Shown here one piece after another: positions 1-12,748 of a stretch of 64,000 nt of DNA. The position numbers and the translations under genes were made by a program. The stretch is from Istiophorus platypterus (lineage: Eukaryota; Chordata; Actinopteri; Istiophoriformes; Istiophoridae). The notes below the pieces were generated by a model, which saw only the letters and a list, made by a program, of their open reading frames with translations, had not been told where the DNA came from and did no database searches. How positions within the stretch are numbered: position 1 is the stretch's first letter; the number at the start of each line of letters is the position of its first letter. The stretch is from positions 2,623,329 through 2,687,328 of the forward strand of contig CM029121.1 of NCBI GenBank assembly GCA_016859345.1. The letters are read 5' to 3'.

Positions 1-2372
1 GAAGGTAGGGATCAGGACAGGGTCTAAAACCTTAATACTTCTGTGTATTAAAAATGTCAAGCACCAAAAAGTTACAGAAAATGTATTGTTTTAATGAAAA
101 ATTCCAACCATAGCCTGCCTTATTAGTTTCTGTACTTGTGTCTAAAAGCTTCAAAGAGCATATTGCACATTCTCATGGACTGACAGAGCGGAGAACGAGT
201 CCAGCCAGAGGCAACACTTTGCTCTACTGCGTCAGACAATCAGCTCTTTGACATTGAAGTAAAATGACAGCCACTGTAGGGAACATCTCACACTAAGCCT
301 ATGGGATGTGTCAAACACAGACCTATTCACCTTTCTGTCTCACACACCATCACCAATCTGTCTATGTTGTAAACTGTCCCTCTTCCCGCAGCCACTACAG
401 CCATTTGAACCAGCAAGGGATACACTGTTGCTACTAGGTGTCTTATTTCTGCTAGAACCATTAGCACTGATGGAGGCTGGAACATGTTGTGAGTGAATGG
501 TCCTGAGTGTTGTTCAGAGCTGTTCTCGTAATGGTTCGCTTTTATACTTTTTGTTGTCTACTGGGTGTATAATGTGTCCTGTGTTTTGTTTTGAACTCAC
601 CTTTCCACAGGAACCTGGCTCACCCAATCAGCTCGTTTGACACACACAGAGCCACACATCACAGTATCAAGATGTGTACCTTTCTGTGACCTACAGTTAC
701 TCATGACACCCTTCCAGTTTACAGGAACCTTTACATCAATGTAAATTCCTTATAATGATTCTGCCACTATTAATGCAACTGCTGCTACTTCTATATTTAC
801 ACTCTGGTTTTACACTAAGCTACTAGTGTTTCTGAGTTTTACAAAAAATAACAAAAAAGAAAACAATAAATACTGCACATCTTTGGCAGCCTGCACCGGA
901 AAACTGAGCTTAAGTTGTGATAAAGTGAGAGATACCAGCTTAATAAATTAGTCTTACTTGCATATTAGTAAGTAAAATCACTGATTCACCAGATGCATAG
1001 GTTTCATATAAATCTCAAATACCATGCCACATTTTTAACCGGTAGGGTCCCAGGCTGACTGTTTCAAAGTTTCACTCCATGCAGGTTCACACATGCAGGA
1101 CAGACACAGAAACTGACATCTAGCATCTGCCTCTATCTAAAAGAGTGCACTTTTGAAAATGTTGCACTGTTCCTTTAAGTCTGCTGACTAAAACTACTGC
1201 AGCTTTGCAGACATTGTCATAAAGTGGATCAGGAGCACCTTAAATCTATCAAGCTTCGATTCAAATGAGTCTGAAGCTACGTAAAATACTTGTAACTTAG
1301 CAGCTGCTCTAGTTCTAACTTCCTTAAAATAATATCACTACAGATAGACTATTTTGATTAATATGAGGTAACACTGCCATGAAAAGAAGTACACTAAACC
1401 ACAGTGTTAAACATTTTTGTCAAACATAAATCATAATCACTGAACTCTGCTTCTGTGTGTTCAAAAATCACAGATGGACACATCAGATGACGGGTGTTAC
1501 TTTTCCACTCCATGCTGAAGACCTACCTCTACCTGTGGTGCCCCCTGCAGGCAGTCAAACATTCTACAGAACACCTGGAGGACAGGGAGGGACCACAAAA
1601 CATACAACACATTCATGAGCAGAGAAAACACACAAGGTAATGTGTGTGTGTGACCAAGAGTCTTTTCTTCTAATGTGAATGTTTATATCTTCAACAATAT
1701 AAGTAAGCATTTGATGAAATAAGCTTAAGTGAGCCTTACCTTCTGCCATATATCATTTGAAATCTGGCCTTTCACACACTCAAACACACATCACACACAC
1801 AGGGGAGTTACTATGGCAACTGAGCCTGAAGGTCCAGTGAATCAGTCTGGGCCGATCTAGATTTGCTGATAACACATATAAAGGACACGAACACTTGCAG
1901 TTCCACAGCCCACACATCTTCACACAGGTTGAAGAGAAATAACACATTTGCACCTGCATGTCCAGAGATGCACACACACACAGAGGTGGCACAGTATTTG
2001 CACCCAGGGAGGAGCTAACAAAGCACACACACACATTCACCACGTTTCCAACACACTGAAATGCTGGTTCAGCTGAAATATATTTGCCTGACATGACGGG
2101 GAAGACACAGTTTGAGAGCAGATTTACTGAAACATATTCACTGCATTTATTAACACTACACTGCCTGTCTATGGGCAGAACATGACCTGTGTTAGAATTA
2201 ATTAGATTCAACACATGAATGCATAATAGGGTTTTATACCCTCAATAAATACTTTCATCAACCCTCCGCCCTGACAAGAGTGCAGGTTCAGGACAAATGA
2301 TCATAGAGTCAACTAGGGGATTAAATATAGAGATGAAAAAAGCCTAATTTACAAAAGGATAGATGCACTGAC

Positions 2373-2760
2373 TGAGCATTTCATTAGTATCACCTGTACA
2401 CCTGCTTATTCATACAAGTATCCAACAGGAGAAGACCACATCAGGTTCCAGTCCAGTCAACCAAGAGCAGAAACCTGAGGCTGAAGTGGACACAGGTTCA
2501 CCAGAACTGGACATTTAAAGACTGGAAGCGTAGCCTGGTCTGATGGATCTGGATTTCTGCTGAGGCAGCAGATGGTTGGTTCAGAATCTGGAGTCAAAGG
2601 CATGAATCCATGGACCCAACCTGCCTTGTGTAAACAGTCCAGGTTGCTGGTGGTGGCGTAATGGTGTGGTGAATTTTTTCTTGACAACACTTCGAACCCC
2701 TTTATACAACTCAATCGTTGTTTGAATGCCACAGTCTGTCTGTCAGCTCATCCCATTTTC
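2373..2760 (+). mobile_element. Internally deleted relic of the TTATTAGGAAC Tc1 family
   Basis: The left end near 2376 resembles the family terminus (CATTTCATTAGTATCACC). It is followed by CTGTACACCTGCTTATTCAT, shared with the copy near 35.3 kb. The stretch 2440-2640 is close to the reverse complement of 46440-46640 (transposase region around WSD and the Trp-Arg-Gln-Gln motif), so the transposase sense is on the plus strand here. It is a fragment with no coding capacity. Confidence 0.85.
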
Positions 2761-5279
2761 ACACCATCCCATAAAGCCTACTGTACAGGACGTCTTACTC
2801 CAGTAAATACACAGATCCATTTACATCATCACATTGTAGAGGAAAAAGCGAGAGGACAGATAAGTCCCTCAAAGTTCTCCAGAGGCTGTACTGTCTTTAT
2901 ATAGGCCATCAGAAGTAGAGTAGGTTAATTAGCATTCATCCTTAATATAGACCAGCACAACACTTGGCCATGTTCTGCATTTTCTGCTGCATGCTGCCAG
3001 AATACCAGAGATTTCAGACAACACAACAGATAAAGATCATCTCAACCTCAGATCATAGTCCTCAACCTCGGTGCCTTTTGGCTTCAGAGCTGATATTAGG
3101 ACTTGACTGATGAGTTTTAAAGCATCAAGCTGCATCAGTGACCTTTTGCTTCCACGGGAGCCTGATTAGAAGCTCCTACTAGCTGCTCTTTAATCCACAT
3201 GATATGTAGATTGGAAGAGATTTACATGGATTACAGATGGATTTTCACCATCACAGCTCCTACACAACCTGCCTGAGCTGTTTAGGCTGTTACATACTAC
3301 TAATCACAATAATCTTTTGATCGTTCACAGAGATCTTTTGAAAACTAAAGGCTAGCTAGTGGATCATTTCTAATGACTCTGGTGCCAGCCTGACCTTTCG
3401 TCTATTGCTAACACATGGTCAAAGGTGTAAAACAATGAATGAACAATTCTTGAGCACATCCATGCTCCCAGTGGGGTATAGCTTTAGGATTATAACCCTT
3501 TAGGCATTTTGGCTTTTCTTGTTTGGTTTTCTCTCTCTTTATTAAAAACATCTGTATTTGAATGCACAGAGGAAAAAGTCAGTGGTCCATGGATATAAGG
3601 ACCACGGTGAAGGGATATTCTTAGCCTTGATACATTGTGTAACAAGACTATGATTTCTTATGATTTTTCATTTCCTAAATAGGGTGGATATCCCATCTTG
3701 CTTGGATGTTGTGAATAGAAAGTAATGTTTCAGTTGGGTCAGTGAGCACAGTTTTTTTTAAATCTATATTTCTTTACATTTAAGTAAATCTGCGCCTTGA
3801 AAACTGATACGTTATTATCCTCTATCACCTCCTGTGTCCCGCTGTAATACCCGCTGTATTGCGCTGTAAAATAGGCACCATTTACTGAATTTAAATTTTG
3901 ACTATTTTCAGTATATGATAAACTACTTTATGCAGTCTTTATACTCTTAAAAACATTATCTGTTAACCCTTTAATTTAAATGTTAGTTCATACTTTTGCT
4001 GTGTGTATAATTCTTTCAGACACACACACTGGCCGAAATAAATAGCTAAAATTTAGTATCAGTGAATTGGAGGAAGGAAGGGTGAGAGGGAGGAGTAAAC
4101 AACATGTCAGTCTGAATGAGGTACACAGTAACATGACTGACCTACATTATTTAAATGGTCCAGTGGGACAGAGGAGTGAATGAAGAACTGTAATGCTTTA
4201 TCATATAACATACTGTATATTCACTTATATCCATATATTAATTCATCCACGCTATGAACGGAAGCAGAACACAATAGTTAATTAAAAACTGCTAATAGCT
4301 AAGTGCTCCTCTGCACAGTTACTGCTAGTGACATTTATTACTTATTACTTACTTGTTTCTGCTTGTAATATCATTATGCCTATATTACCAGTGCATATGA
4401 CACTGGATGGCTTTGGCAGGTTTCTGTCTTCTCAGTGCAGTTCGGAAAACTGGAAGTGAACCGAATCGATGAGGAAAAGGGGAGGAGGTTCTGTTGAAAA
4501 AAGGTTTTTTTCTTTTATAAAATTAACTGGGTCTCAATAGTGCAAAAGGGTTCACTGATCATTCATTTTAAATGAACAAAGAATTACTGTAAGTGACTAT
4601 GTGTAATGTACCACACAGAATGGCCACCAATGCCGCAGAGCTGTTTAGTGTCTTTCAGCTCTGCTTTAGTCCTCAGGCTCACCGTTTTCCTGTTTTGGCT
4701 AATTATCAGCTCTCTCATCATTACCGTTTTCAGCCTCAGCCTCAGCAGCAGCTGTTTTCAGTGAAACCGTTCTGATGAAGCCACTGTTCACTACCTGCTC
4801 GGCAGCAAACAGCAGAAAGACACAGTCAGAGACCAGCTGGTGAACATAATGGAGCATTTGGCAGCTAAAGGGATAGAGATTTTTCTCAGGAGTTAGTGGG
4901 GACCAAGCGTGAGCTTCAGGGAGACATTCATTAGGTAGACACAAACAGAAATGAATCTTACTGTGTGTCAGCTGGCTGTGTAACTTGACAACTTTCCTAA
5001 CACATTCATCACATCAACTTCATAAGGTGGTCTGTATATGCTGCGTTTTATGTTGTGGCTCTGCCCAAAATCTGGCTGAAAATTCAGTAATGTACCTTTA
5101 TTGCTGCACTTCCAGCGGTTCCAACTGTGGCTACAAGGTCAGTCACCACACAGCCAGGCATTTTTCCCAGAGAACAGTCATTCCCTGAAAACATTAATGA
5201 GATGAGCAGAATTCGTACTAGGCTGTCTGTTGGATGAAAAGTTATTTTTGTATCTAAGATGCTGCATTCAAGGCCATAT

Positions 5280-5510
5280 GATCAGTAAACACATGAACAG
5301 TAAACAGTCTTCATGCTCTAGGGACCATGAACATCCGCTGCATTTTTTGAGGCAATCCCGCCCATGTGCAAAGTTGACATTTTGACCTGAGAAAGGTCAG
5401 GGTCATGAAAGTCATTGGGATTCATCCTCTGGGGAACATGAACATCTGTACTAAATGTCATGACATCTGGCCAGTAGTTGATCAGATAGAGCGACTGAAA
5501 TTGCTGATGA
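5280..5510 (+). repeat. Dispersed fish repeat (GGATTCATCCTCTGGG type), copy 1
   Basis: TTGGGATTCATCCTCTGGGG, then ATCTGTACTAAATGTCATGA, then CCAGTAGTTGATCAGATA. This is a familiar teleost dispersed repeat, with an additional diverged subunit (CTAGGGACCATGAACATC) just upstream. Confidence 0.7.
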
Positions 5511-5829
5511 TAATCCCCATCTTTGCTTCAGCCCTCTGCCGCTGTCTGTGTGCAGGCATAATCCAAAACTGCAGTATAGCGGCAAAAAACCGGGCAAAGG
5601 ACCTATGTGGAAGTTACAGCAGTTTGAGGCGGCTGGGCTCTTCTTACATAAGGCCTGGTGGGAGACTACAGTAATGTGAGCTGGAACAATCCTGACCTAA
5701 TTTCACTGTTACGCTCCTACAGCGAGGTCAAGAATGTGTTTGAGAGATGTACAAATACAGAGTCCTGAACACACACATGGCAGAAGTGGTGTATAGTCTG
5801 ACCTGTCTTACTCCTTCTCTTCACCTCTC

Positions 5830-6072
5830 GCCACACACAAACTTGTACTTCTATCTTTGTGAGGACACACACTGACATCATGTATTCTCTAGCCCCATAA
5901 CCTGACCCAAACCTAAACCTGATCCTCAACCGAACCCTAAAACCAGGTCTGAATCCTCAAACAGCCCTGTGAAGGTGAGAGGACCAGACAAAATGTCCTC
6001 ATGTTCTCAAAATGTCTTCAGTCCATGAGGTTAATAACTTAAACTGGTCCTCAAAAAGATATAAGTACGAGT
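5830..6072 (+). repeat. Microsatellite-linked dispersed module, copy 1
   Basis: This runs from ACACACAAACTTGTACTTCT through AACCTAAACCTGATC, AACCGAACCCTAAAACCAGG and GGACCAGACAAAATGTCCTC to CTGGTCCTCAAAAAGATATA. It ends directly at a 100-bp (AC)n tract. It is homologous along its length with 33660-33879. Confidence 0.75.
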
Positions 6073-6083
6073 ACACACACACA

Positions 6084-6172
<89 letters not shown>
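6073..6172 (+). repeat. (AC)n microsatellite, about 100 bp
   Basis: Dinucleotide run with one CCC interruption near 6086. It directly abuts copy 1 of the microsatellite-linked module. Confidence 0.98.
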
Positions 6173-6174
<2 letters not shown>

Positions 6175-7375
6175 TGCAGTCTGGCTTGTGTCCCACTTCC
6201 CCCTCTGTCTGGCCAAAGGAATGCTCCGTTTCCTGTGTGTTGTGATCAGTGCACATGGACTGCTTCCCAGAGGGCCTTCTAACAGATCCAAGCAGCTTGA
6301 TAAGGAAATGGTCTTCTCTGGTAGTAGATACGACAGCTACTGAAACCACTACACTGTTCCCATTCAAATCTGCATTCCAGTTTTTAGCCATTCTCACAAA
6401 ATGCTGCTTTGCACTGAACATTTTGTCAAGCATGTTTTTCCCTGAGCTCCAGTAAATCAGAGCTTTAGAGACATATAGTGTAAATGCATAATGTGTCTCC
6501 ATGTTGTACAGCTCAAAAAAAGTGGAACAGTAATAACTCAGCCTCATCATGTATTAATCTATCAGCTAATGTGAATTAAACTGAAGTGAATTTGATGCTC
6601 ATTAAAGCAGAAGGTTTGATTTTTCTTAGACAGATTTCCTTTATTCCTGTACCAACCAAAAGCTCTTTCACATCACCAGCATCTGAAGTATGTCCCATGG
6701 GAGCCGACTTCGTAGTTAAAAATAGAACCATTGAGTTATGTCTGTAAAATTAGCAAGGGGTCAGATATTAATAGCAAGTACAGTAGCAAGTATGATAAAG
6801 GAAACAAAGCCTCAGTGCAGAAATACACTGAACAAAGAGCCGAAAAAGAGCCAAGGGCAGGACTTAAACCCTCTGTTAGCTATGCTAGTTAAAGAGTTTA
6901 ACAGATGCTGACTTTATGGTTAAGTGGCTACAAGAAAACACTTTCAGTATTTGCCTGTGCACGCTACTGAATATTAAGACAGAGCGACACGATTTTTAAG
7001 ACGGACGCTTGAGAAGCCACTTAACATGTTTTAGTTGGACCACTCCTTCACATATTCAAAACATGCATTCATTCATTTATACATCTAATTCATTCACATG
7101 TAACTGACACCCAGCTACAGTTGGTCGCATGCAACCATGGTTCCACATATTCTGGATAACTAACAGGACTAGTATGTAATACCTGGATTTCCACTATTCG
7201 TTACAGTCTGAAAGTCTCCACACTGCAAAAAGCCGATCTTCAAGATCAGAATGAACTATCTATTGCGTTGAACTCTGTAGACATGGAGTACAGATATCAT
7301 CCAAAAGTTACACACAAATGACTCCTCTATGCAATGCCTGACCTGATGTTGCAATGAACAACTGTAGATTGGGAC

Positions 7376-7465
7376 CTAGTGTTGTCAAAATACCAAAATT
7401 ATGACTTTGATATGATATCTGCCTAAATATCTCAATACCAATACTGAATCGATACCATGAGTCTG
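7376..7465 (+). repeat. Short dispersed repeat (TAGTGTTGTCAAAATACC type)
   Basis: TAGTGTTGTCAAAATACCAA followed by ATACTGAATCGATACCATGA resembles a hAT-like non-autonomous repeat common in fish (GTTGTCACGATACC ends). Only part of it is present; assignment is from memory. Confidence 0.4.
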
Positions 7466-8650
7466 TTCAGTCGTTTTTAAATCTAATTTGACTTAACAGA
7501 AGAGATGAAAACATGCTCAGTACAGGGTAGAACTCCACCAAGGATGTGTGTTGAGTTATTTGTGTTCAGTCTACTTAAGTGCACTACTGTAATTTGCAGG
7601 CTAATAATCCTGGGTTTGAGCCTCATCACCATAAAGTGCCAAAGCTACACTTATTGTCATTTATGTTTATTATTTCCATGCTCAACAAAAGTGCAGTTTA
7701 TGTGCTGGTAAGTGTTTCCTTGTTTGTTTGTTTTTTCATCCATGTAGGTGTATTTTTGAAAGAATTTTTATATTTATAACAATCATAATTGAATTATTAA
7801 AAATAATTACATTAAGGTCACAGTTTTGTTAAAACTTTTACATGATATGCAGTGCAGCGTCCCTCATACTTGAGTTTAAGTGATTTTGTTGATACTTACT
7901 TTATATTTGTAACCAGATATCAATAGGACTCCTCGGCGGAGTCCTTGCTCTACTGAACACATAAATATCAACAAAAACGTACACACCATGATTATCATTA
8001 GTTAATGTTACTAGTGTGAATACTGAATTTGGCACATTGGCAATTTAGCTAAAACGATAAAGCCAAATTAAATAGTTATCATGGGCCATAATTCCCTTGT
8101 CATGCTCTGATGGTTAAAAAAGTTTGGTTAGCACAAAATAAATCTCTCTATGTTATGTTATCTGTCACGTTAGCCAAGCTGTCGCTCTTTGAATTATCTG
8201 AAAAGGTCGGTGTGTGTGTTGGCGAGATGCTTTGCTAAGTGGGAGGTGTTAGCTCCCTTGGTCGGCGTCCAGGTTTAGAACATCTTTTACAGACGGGCTT
8301 TGTGGTGTCCATGGGTTTGACCTGACCATAGATATGTAAGCAAAATAATGCCACAAGCCGTGGACAGTCAGCAAGAGTACTTGTATTAGCAGCCATGCCT
8401 CTCGTTCTGTTGCTTTCATGGTGAGTGGAAGCAGTAAGCAGAGTGCTGCGCACACACACTATCTCTAAACCTTTCGACATGCAAGTTCAGTTCATGAATA
8501 TGAACATCTGAAAATCCAGTCAGCTGGTCATACACCTACAGGTTGATACTGGGTGGGTACTTTCCTGTCAACAGCTTCTACATGTTGTGACAATACTCAA
8601 TTCAAATATGATACCAAAGGCTTTTCCACCTTGAAAATACAATGTTTCCT

Positions 8651-8652
8651 GT

Positions 8653-8697
<45 letters not shown>

Positions 8698-8705
8698 TGC
8701 GTGTG
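8651..8705 (+). repeat. (GT)n microsatellite
   Basis: Interrupted (GT)n. It faces a (CA)n tract at 8852-8932. Confidence 0.97.
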
Positions 8706-8851
8706 GAAAATGATGCTGAGAACATGGTTGCCAACACGCTGACTCTGTATTTTACATTTTCAGTGTAAGTCATCATTCTATCAGCACAGACACATACGCC
8801 CTCTTTTTACGTCTTCCTCTCTCTCTGTATCCATTGTTATGCACATACAGG

Positions 8852-8877
8852 ACACACACACAAACACACACATATAT

Positions 8878-8917
<40 letters not shown>

Positions 8918-8932
8918 ACAAATACACACACA
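8852..8932 (+). repeat. (CA)n microsatellite, interrupted
   Basis: (CA)n with TATATA and AA interruptions. Confidence 0.97.
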
Positions 8933-10284
8933 TCTTAATGACTGTACCATCTGAAGCTGATGTGCAGTGTTCTTACTAGAGCAGTCAGCAGAAATTCACT
9001 GGGTTAAAAGCTTCACTCAGCAGAAACACTACTGATGTTGTCTCCCCTGCCCTACTGTTCACAGTGGTCCTATAACCAGGTCTTACTGAGGGGTCTCACC
9101 AAGTCCACACAAAGCAGCCATCACAATATCTGTAATTTAATATTGCAGTATAAGTGTCATGATATAGTAAATTTTATGTAAAATCAATTGGCAAATTGTT
9201 AAGATGAAATAATCAAACAGGAAAGCTAGTTCTGGCCAATCCAGAAATTAAATAGCTGACAGATCAAAAAATCACGTGGCAAAAAAATCATATAAAAATC
9301 CAACACTGGTCATAAACAGTCATGCTCACAGACTATGTCACAGCCCACAATGAGCTTATACAACCAGAGATATTAAAGGGAGATTTACCTTGATATAAAC
9401 AGGACTGCAGAATGATCTCACAGTCAAAAGGGTGTAGTGCTATGGTCGAGCTGTGGCTCATTTCAAAGGTGTAACTACTGTTCCTACAGTGGCAGGTTTA
9501 CATTCATTAGTCAACTATAACTGAAAACATAATCAAATGTTAGACAGACTTCATGAATAGTTTCATAATTTTGAGACTATTACACAGCACGCAGCTGAAC
9601 ATGTACCTCAGTTGTATTACACGATACCATGGATGTGGCAATTTGCAAGTAGCGCAGCATTAAGCAGCAAAGGTGCATGAAGACACGTAGTTTGTTTTTT
9701 GGCTGATTTCATTTTTTTGTGCCGAGAGAATGAAGCTGCATTGGAAACAAGGTTCTGAGGAGACGTTGCAGTGTAGGCAGAGGTCAGAGGTCAAGCTCAT
9801 CTGACAGGCTCGGCTTACGTTTCCTGAAGGCGCTGTGGACGCAGCATAAACTGTCCAGGTTTAATAAGCTGGTTTTGTAATGTTTCTTTGCAGATGGATC
9901 TCAAATAAAGAAGCGGTCAGAAAAGTGAATCATGAACGAAAGGATGTTCTGCTGCCTTTTCATGTTTGCTAGTTAACATTAACCAGGTAGAAAAAGTTGG
10001 TTAATTCACCATGCTGCTCAAAGTCAACCAGCAACCTTTAAAGCGGAATGTTATAAAGCAACTTAAACCTTTCCACTTGTTGTTTATAGGCTCTCTTGCA
10101 TGACCTATGCTCTAGTGATGAATGGAGTGAGCAGAAGTCTGATCAACCAAAAGAACTGAAAGAAATGAGTATTGACCAAACATTTTGGTGGATCAAAAAA
10201 ATGTTATGAATGTAAAGTTAATGTTGCATTCCATTTGTACTGCATTCATTTAAAGTGTTTTTTCTTTGTTTGAGGCCCAACATT

Positions 10285-10286
<2 letters not shown>

Positions 10287-10332
<46 letters not shown>
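10287..10332 (+). repeat. (TA)n microsatellite
   Basis: Uninterrupted TA run of about 23 units. Confidence 0.98.
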
Positions 10333-10338
<6 letters not shown>

Positions 10339-11059
10339 TTAGATCTAAAACTGGAAGTCTAACATCAGAAATTTTTGCTTTGCCCTTCAAAGCTGTGTTT
10401 GGGTTATAGCTCAAAAACACAGTTCATGTTGTTTTGCAGATGGCATGAATTAATTAAGCACATGAACGTGTTTGCCAAATGCTCAGCCGGAGCTTGCCAA
10501 CATGAGCTGCACAGATGAGTTCTACTGATGCAGAAAATAATTCAGAAGCCAGTGTCGCTTCTCCCAACAGTTTTTGTGATACATCACATCTATACCCTGG
10601 GTCCATTTTAGACTCAACTGGACTGGACTACAAAGACTAGACCAGCGTCCATTTTAATCAGATGTCTCAGTGTGGAAATTCAGTTCTAAAGTCTCAGACT
10701 GACACATTAATGATTCTACTGAGGCACAGGTGTGTAAACCAGTGGACAGTGTAAGCCATTAAAAAATAAAGTAAATAATAATAAATCATATAATTTTCTA
10801 TATATTGTGTTTTACCTTGTTTTGAATCCTAATGAGAAAGAACTAAATATATCTACTATTATTCATCTATAGATTTCATAGGAAATCTATTCTACAAGTA
10901 ATAGCAATTAACATTCATTGATTTGTATAATTATTTTTATTTCACAGATTACAGTGTCATAAAACAGATAACTCAAAGATCCTACTCTGAGAGGAGCAGA
11001 GCTTCTATCCCACTCAGACTCAGGGTGACTCCTGGCAGAGGTTCTGAGACAGGGTGCAG

Positions 11060-11060
<1 letters not shown>

Positions 11061-11104
<44 letters not shown>
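11061..11104 (+). repeat. (CA)n microsatellite
   Basis: Uninterrupted run of about 22 units. Confidence 0.98.
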
Positions 11105-11106
<2 letters not shown>

Positions 11107-12448
11107 TCATGATAAACAGATTGAAAAATAGTGGAAAAAGAAAAAACTAAGGAAGAAAAAGATCAAATGGCTGCAATTTAGACTCTACACAGAGACTCAG
11201 AGGTGTTTTGCAACTATTTCTTCCGAACAAGAGTTGGTGGTGATGCAGGAATAGATCAGTCTGAACTAACAGGATAAAGAGGACCCTCAGTGTTGCTGCT
11301 GGGAAAACACAGGCAGCATAAATCATTCCTTTAAAGGGGAATTGATTTGACTCCTCAAAGTGCCTCAAACATGTCCTACACCTTCTCCATCACCCTGTCA
11401 CTGACCCAACAGGGCTTGTGATCTCAGTTTGACGAAGCATAAACTAAGAGCTGCATGTTAAGATTACAAGAGGATTTAACTTAGTGTTATTTTTGCATGC
11501 TGATGTAAAACTTTAAATAATATTGTAATATCAAAGGATCCTCTCAGTTTATTACAACTTATTTGTGTAGTCTCATCCATTATAGCTGTTGGCTACTATA
11601 TAACTGCACCCACTCAATGATGTTGCTGAGACCATTACTACATCAAACTCAGGCTGGTAAAGAAGCACAAGCAGAGAGATGTTCAGACAGGTTCTTTATT
11701 AGCCAAAAGCTTATTGAGATCACCTTTTTTGGAGGTAAAACCTTGACCCAAATGAGTTTTGTCTAACGTGGATGTTTCCAAAAATCCAATACCAACAACA
11801 CGTTAGTATGTTGCTGGACACTTTCTGACATCTCTACCCTGTACGTCTCTTGGCCCCGAGCCCATTGGTTCCTACTGAAGACGTAATCTTTACAAACACC
11901 TCACAAATAAGCTTTTAAAAGAATAAGCAATTCGCTAGAAAGAGCAGATCAATAATTTCAACAAAAACGTTCCTAAAACAGAGGGAAATAGTGCATTTGG
12001 TGGAGACTATTTTCAGCAGTGGATTAATCCACAGTTGATGCTCTAGTGAGTATTTGGGGCAGCAGGACAGTGTATGTGTGTTGGACTGCATGGGACAGAG
12101 TGTGTGTTCATGGGAGGAGACATCAAAGGAGGAATAAGAAAAATCAGGCTTTGGACACAAACAAAGTACTTGTCAGTGTATACATGTATTGTTGGTTTGG
12201 GTCTGAGCATAGATATGTTGACATTAAGAAAAAATATAGAATAACACCAGCTTTTTGTGAGTACTACTAATGATAGAAATTATGGACAAATTGGATGGAA
12301 AAAAAAAATCAATGATGGAACAATCTGGTTCAAAATTAGTTTCTGCAGTGCATTGCTTTTAAAGAACTGGGAGAGAGCTCCAGGTTCCAGCGCATCTCCA
12401 TGTTGCTACTCACGTTCTATTAATGGAAGCATCTTCTGAGCTGAACTG

Positions 12449-12452
<4 letters not shown>

Positions 12453-12494
<42 letters not shown>
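12453..12494 (+). repeat. (CA)n microsatellite
   Basis: First of three dinucleotide tracts within 300 bp. Confidence 0.98.
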
Positions 12495-12495
<1 letters not shown>

Positions 12496-12529
12496 TAAGG
12501 TGTGACTGCAGCTTGGGTGGTCAGTCATG

Positions 12530-12530
<1 letters not shown>

Positions 12531-12571
<41 letters not shown>

Positions 12572-12572
12572 C
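12531..12572 (+). repeat. (AC)n microsatellite
   Basis: Second tract, with one AAA interruption. Confidence 0.98.
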
Positions 12573-12677
12573 TATGGGAACTGTGAGTTTAATCTGCCCA
12601 GCTGCCATCCTGTGAATTGGTTGTGAACCGAGAGGCCAAGCAATTTACTCCTCACAAAGGCCATTCCACACCACTGA

Positions 12678-12680
<3 letters not shown>

Positions 12681-12745
<65 letters not shown>

Positions 12746-12748
12746 TAT
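12681..12748 (+). repeat. (GT)n microsatellite
   Basis: Third tract of the cluster, complementary to the two preceding (CA)n tracts. Confidence 0.98.

Noticed and set aside
5900..5945. Telomere-like CCCTAA/CCTAAACC stretches
   Set aside because: The units are irregular and recur in the dispersed module near 33.7 and 41.8 kb. They are internal repeat sequence, not an interstitial telomere array.
5999..6550. 183-codon minus-strand frame
   Set aside because: It runs through a (GT)n/(AC)n tract giving Cys-Val repeats. The flanking residues match nothing and fall in the dispersed module.
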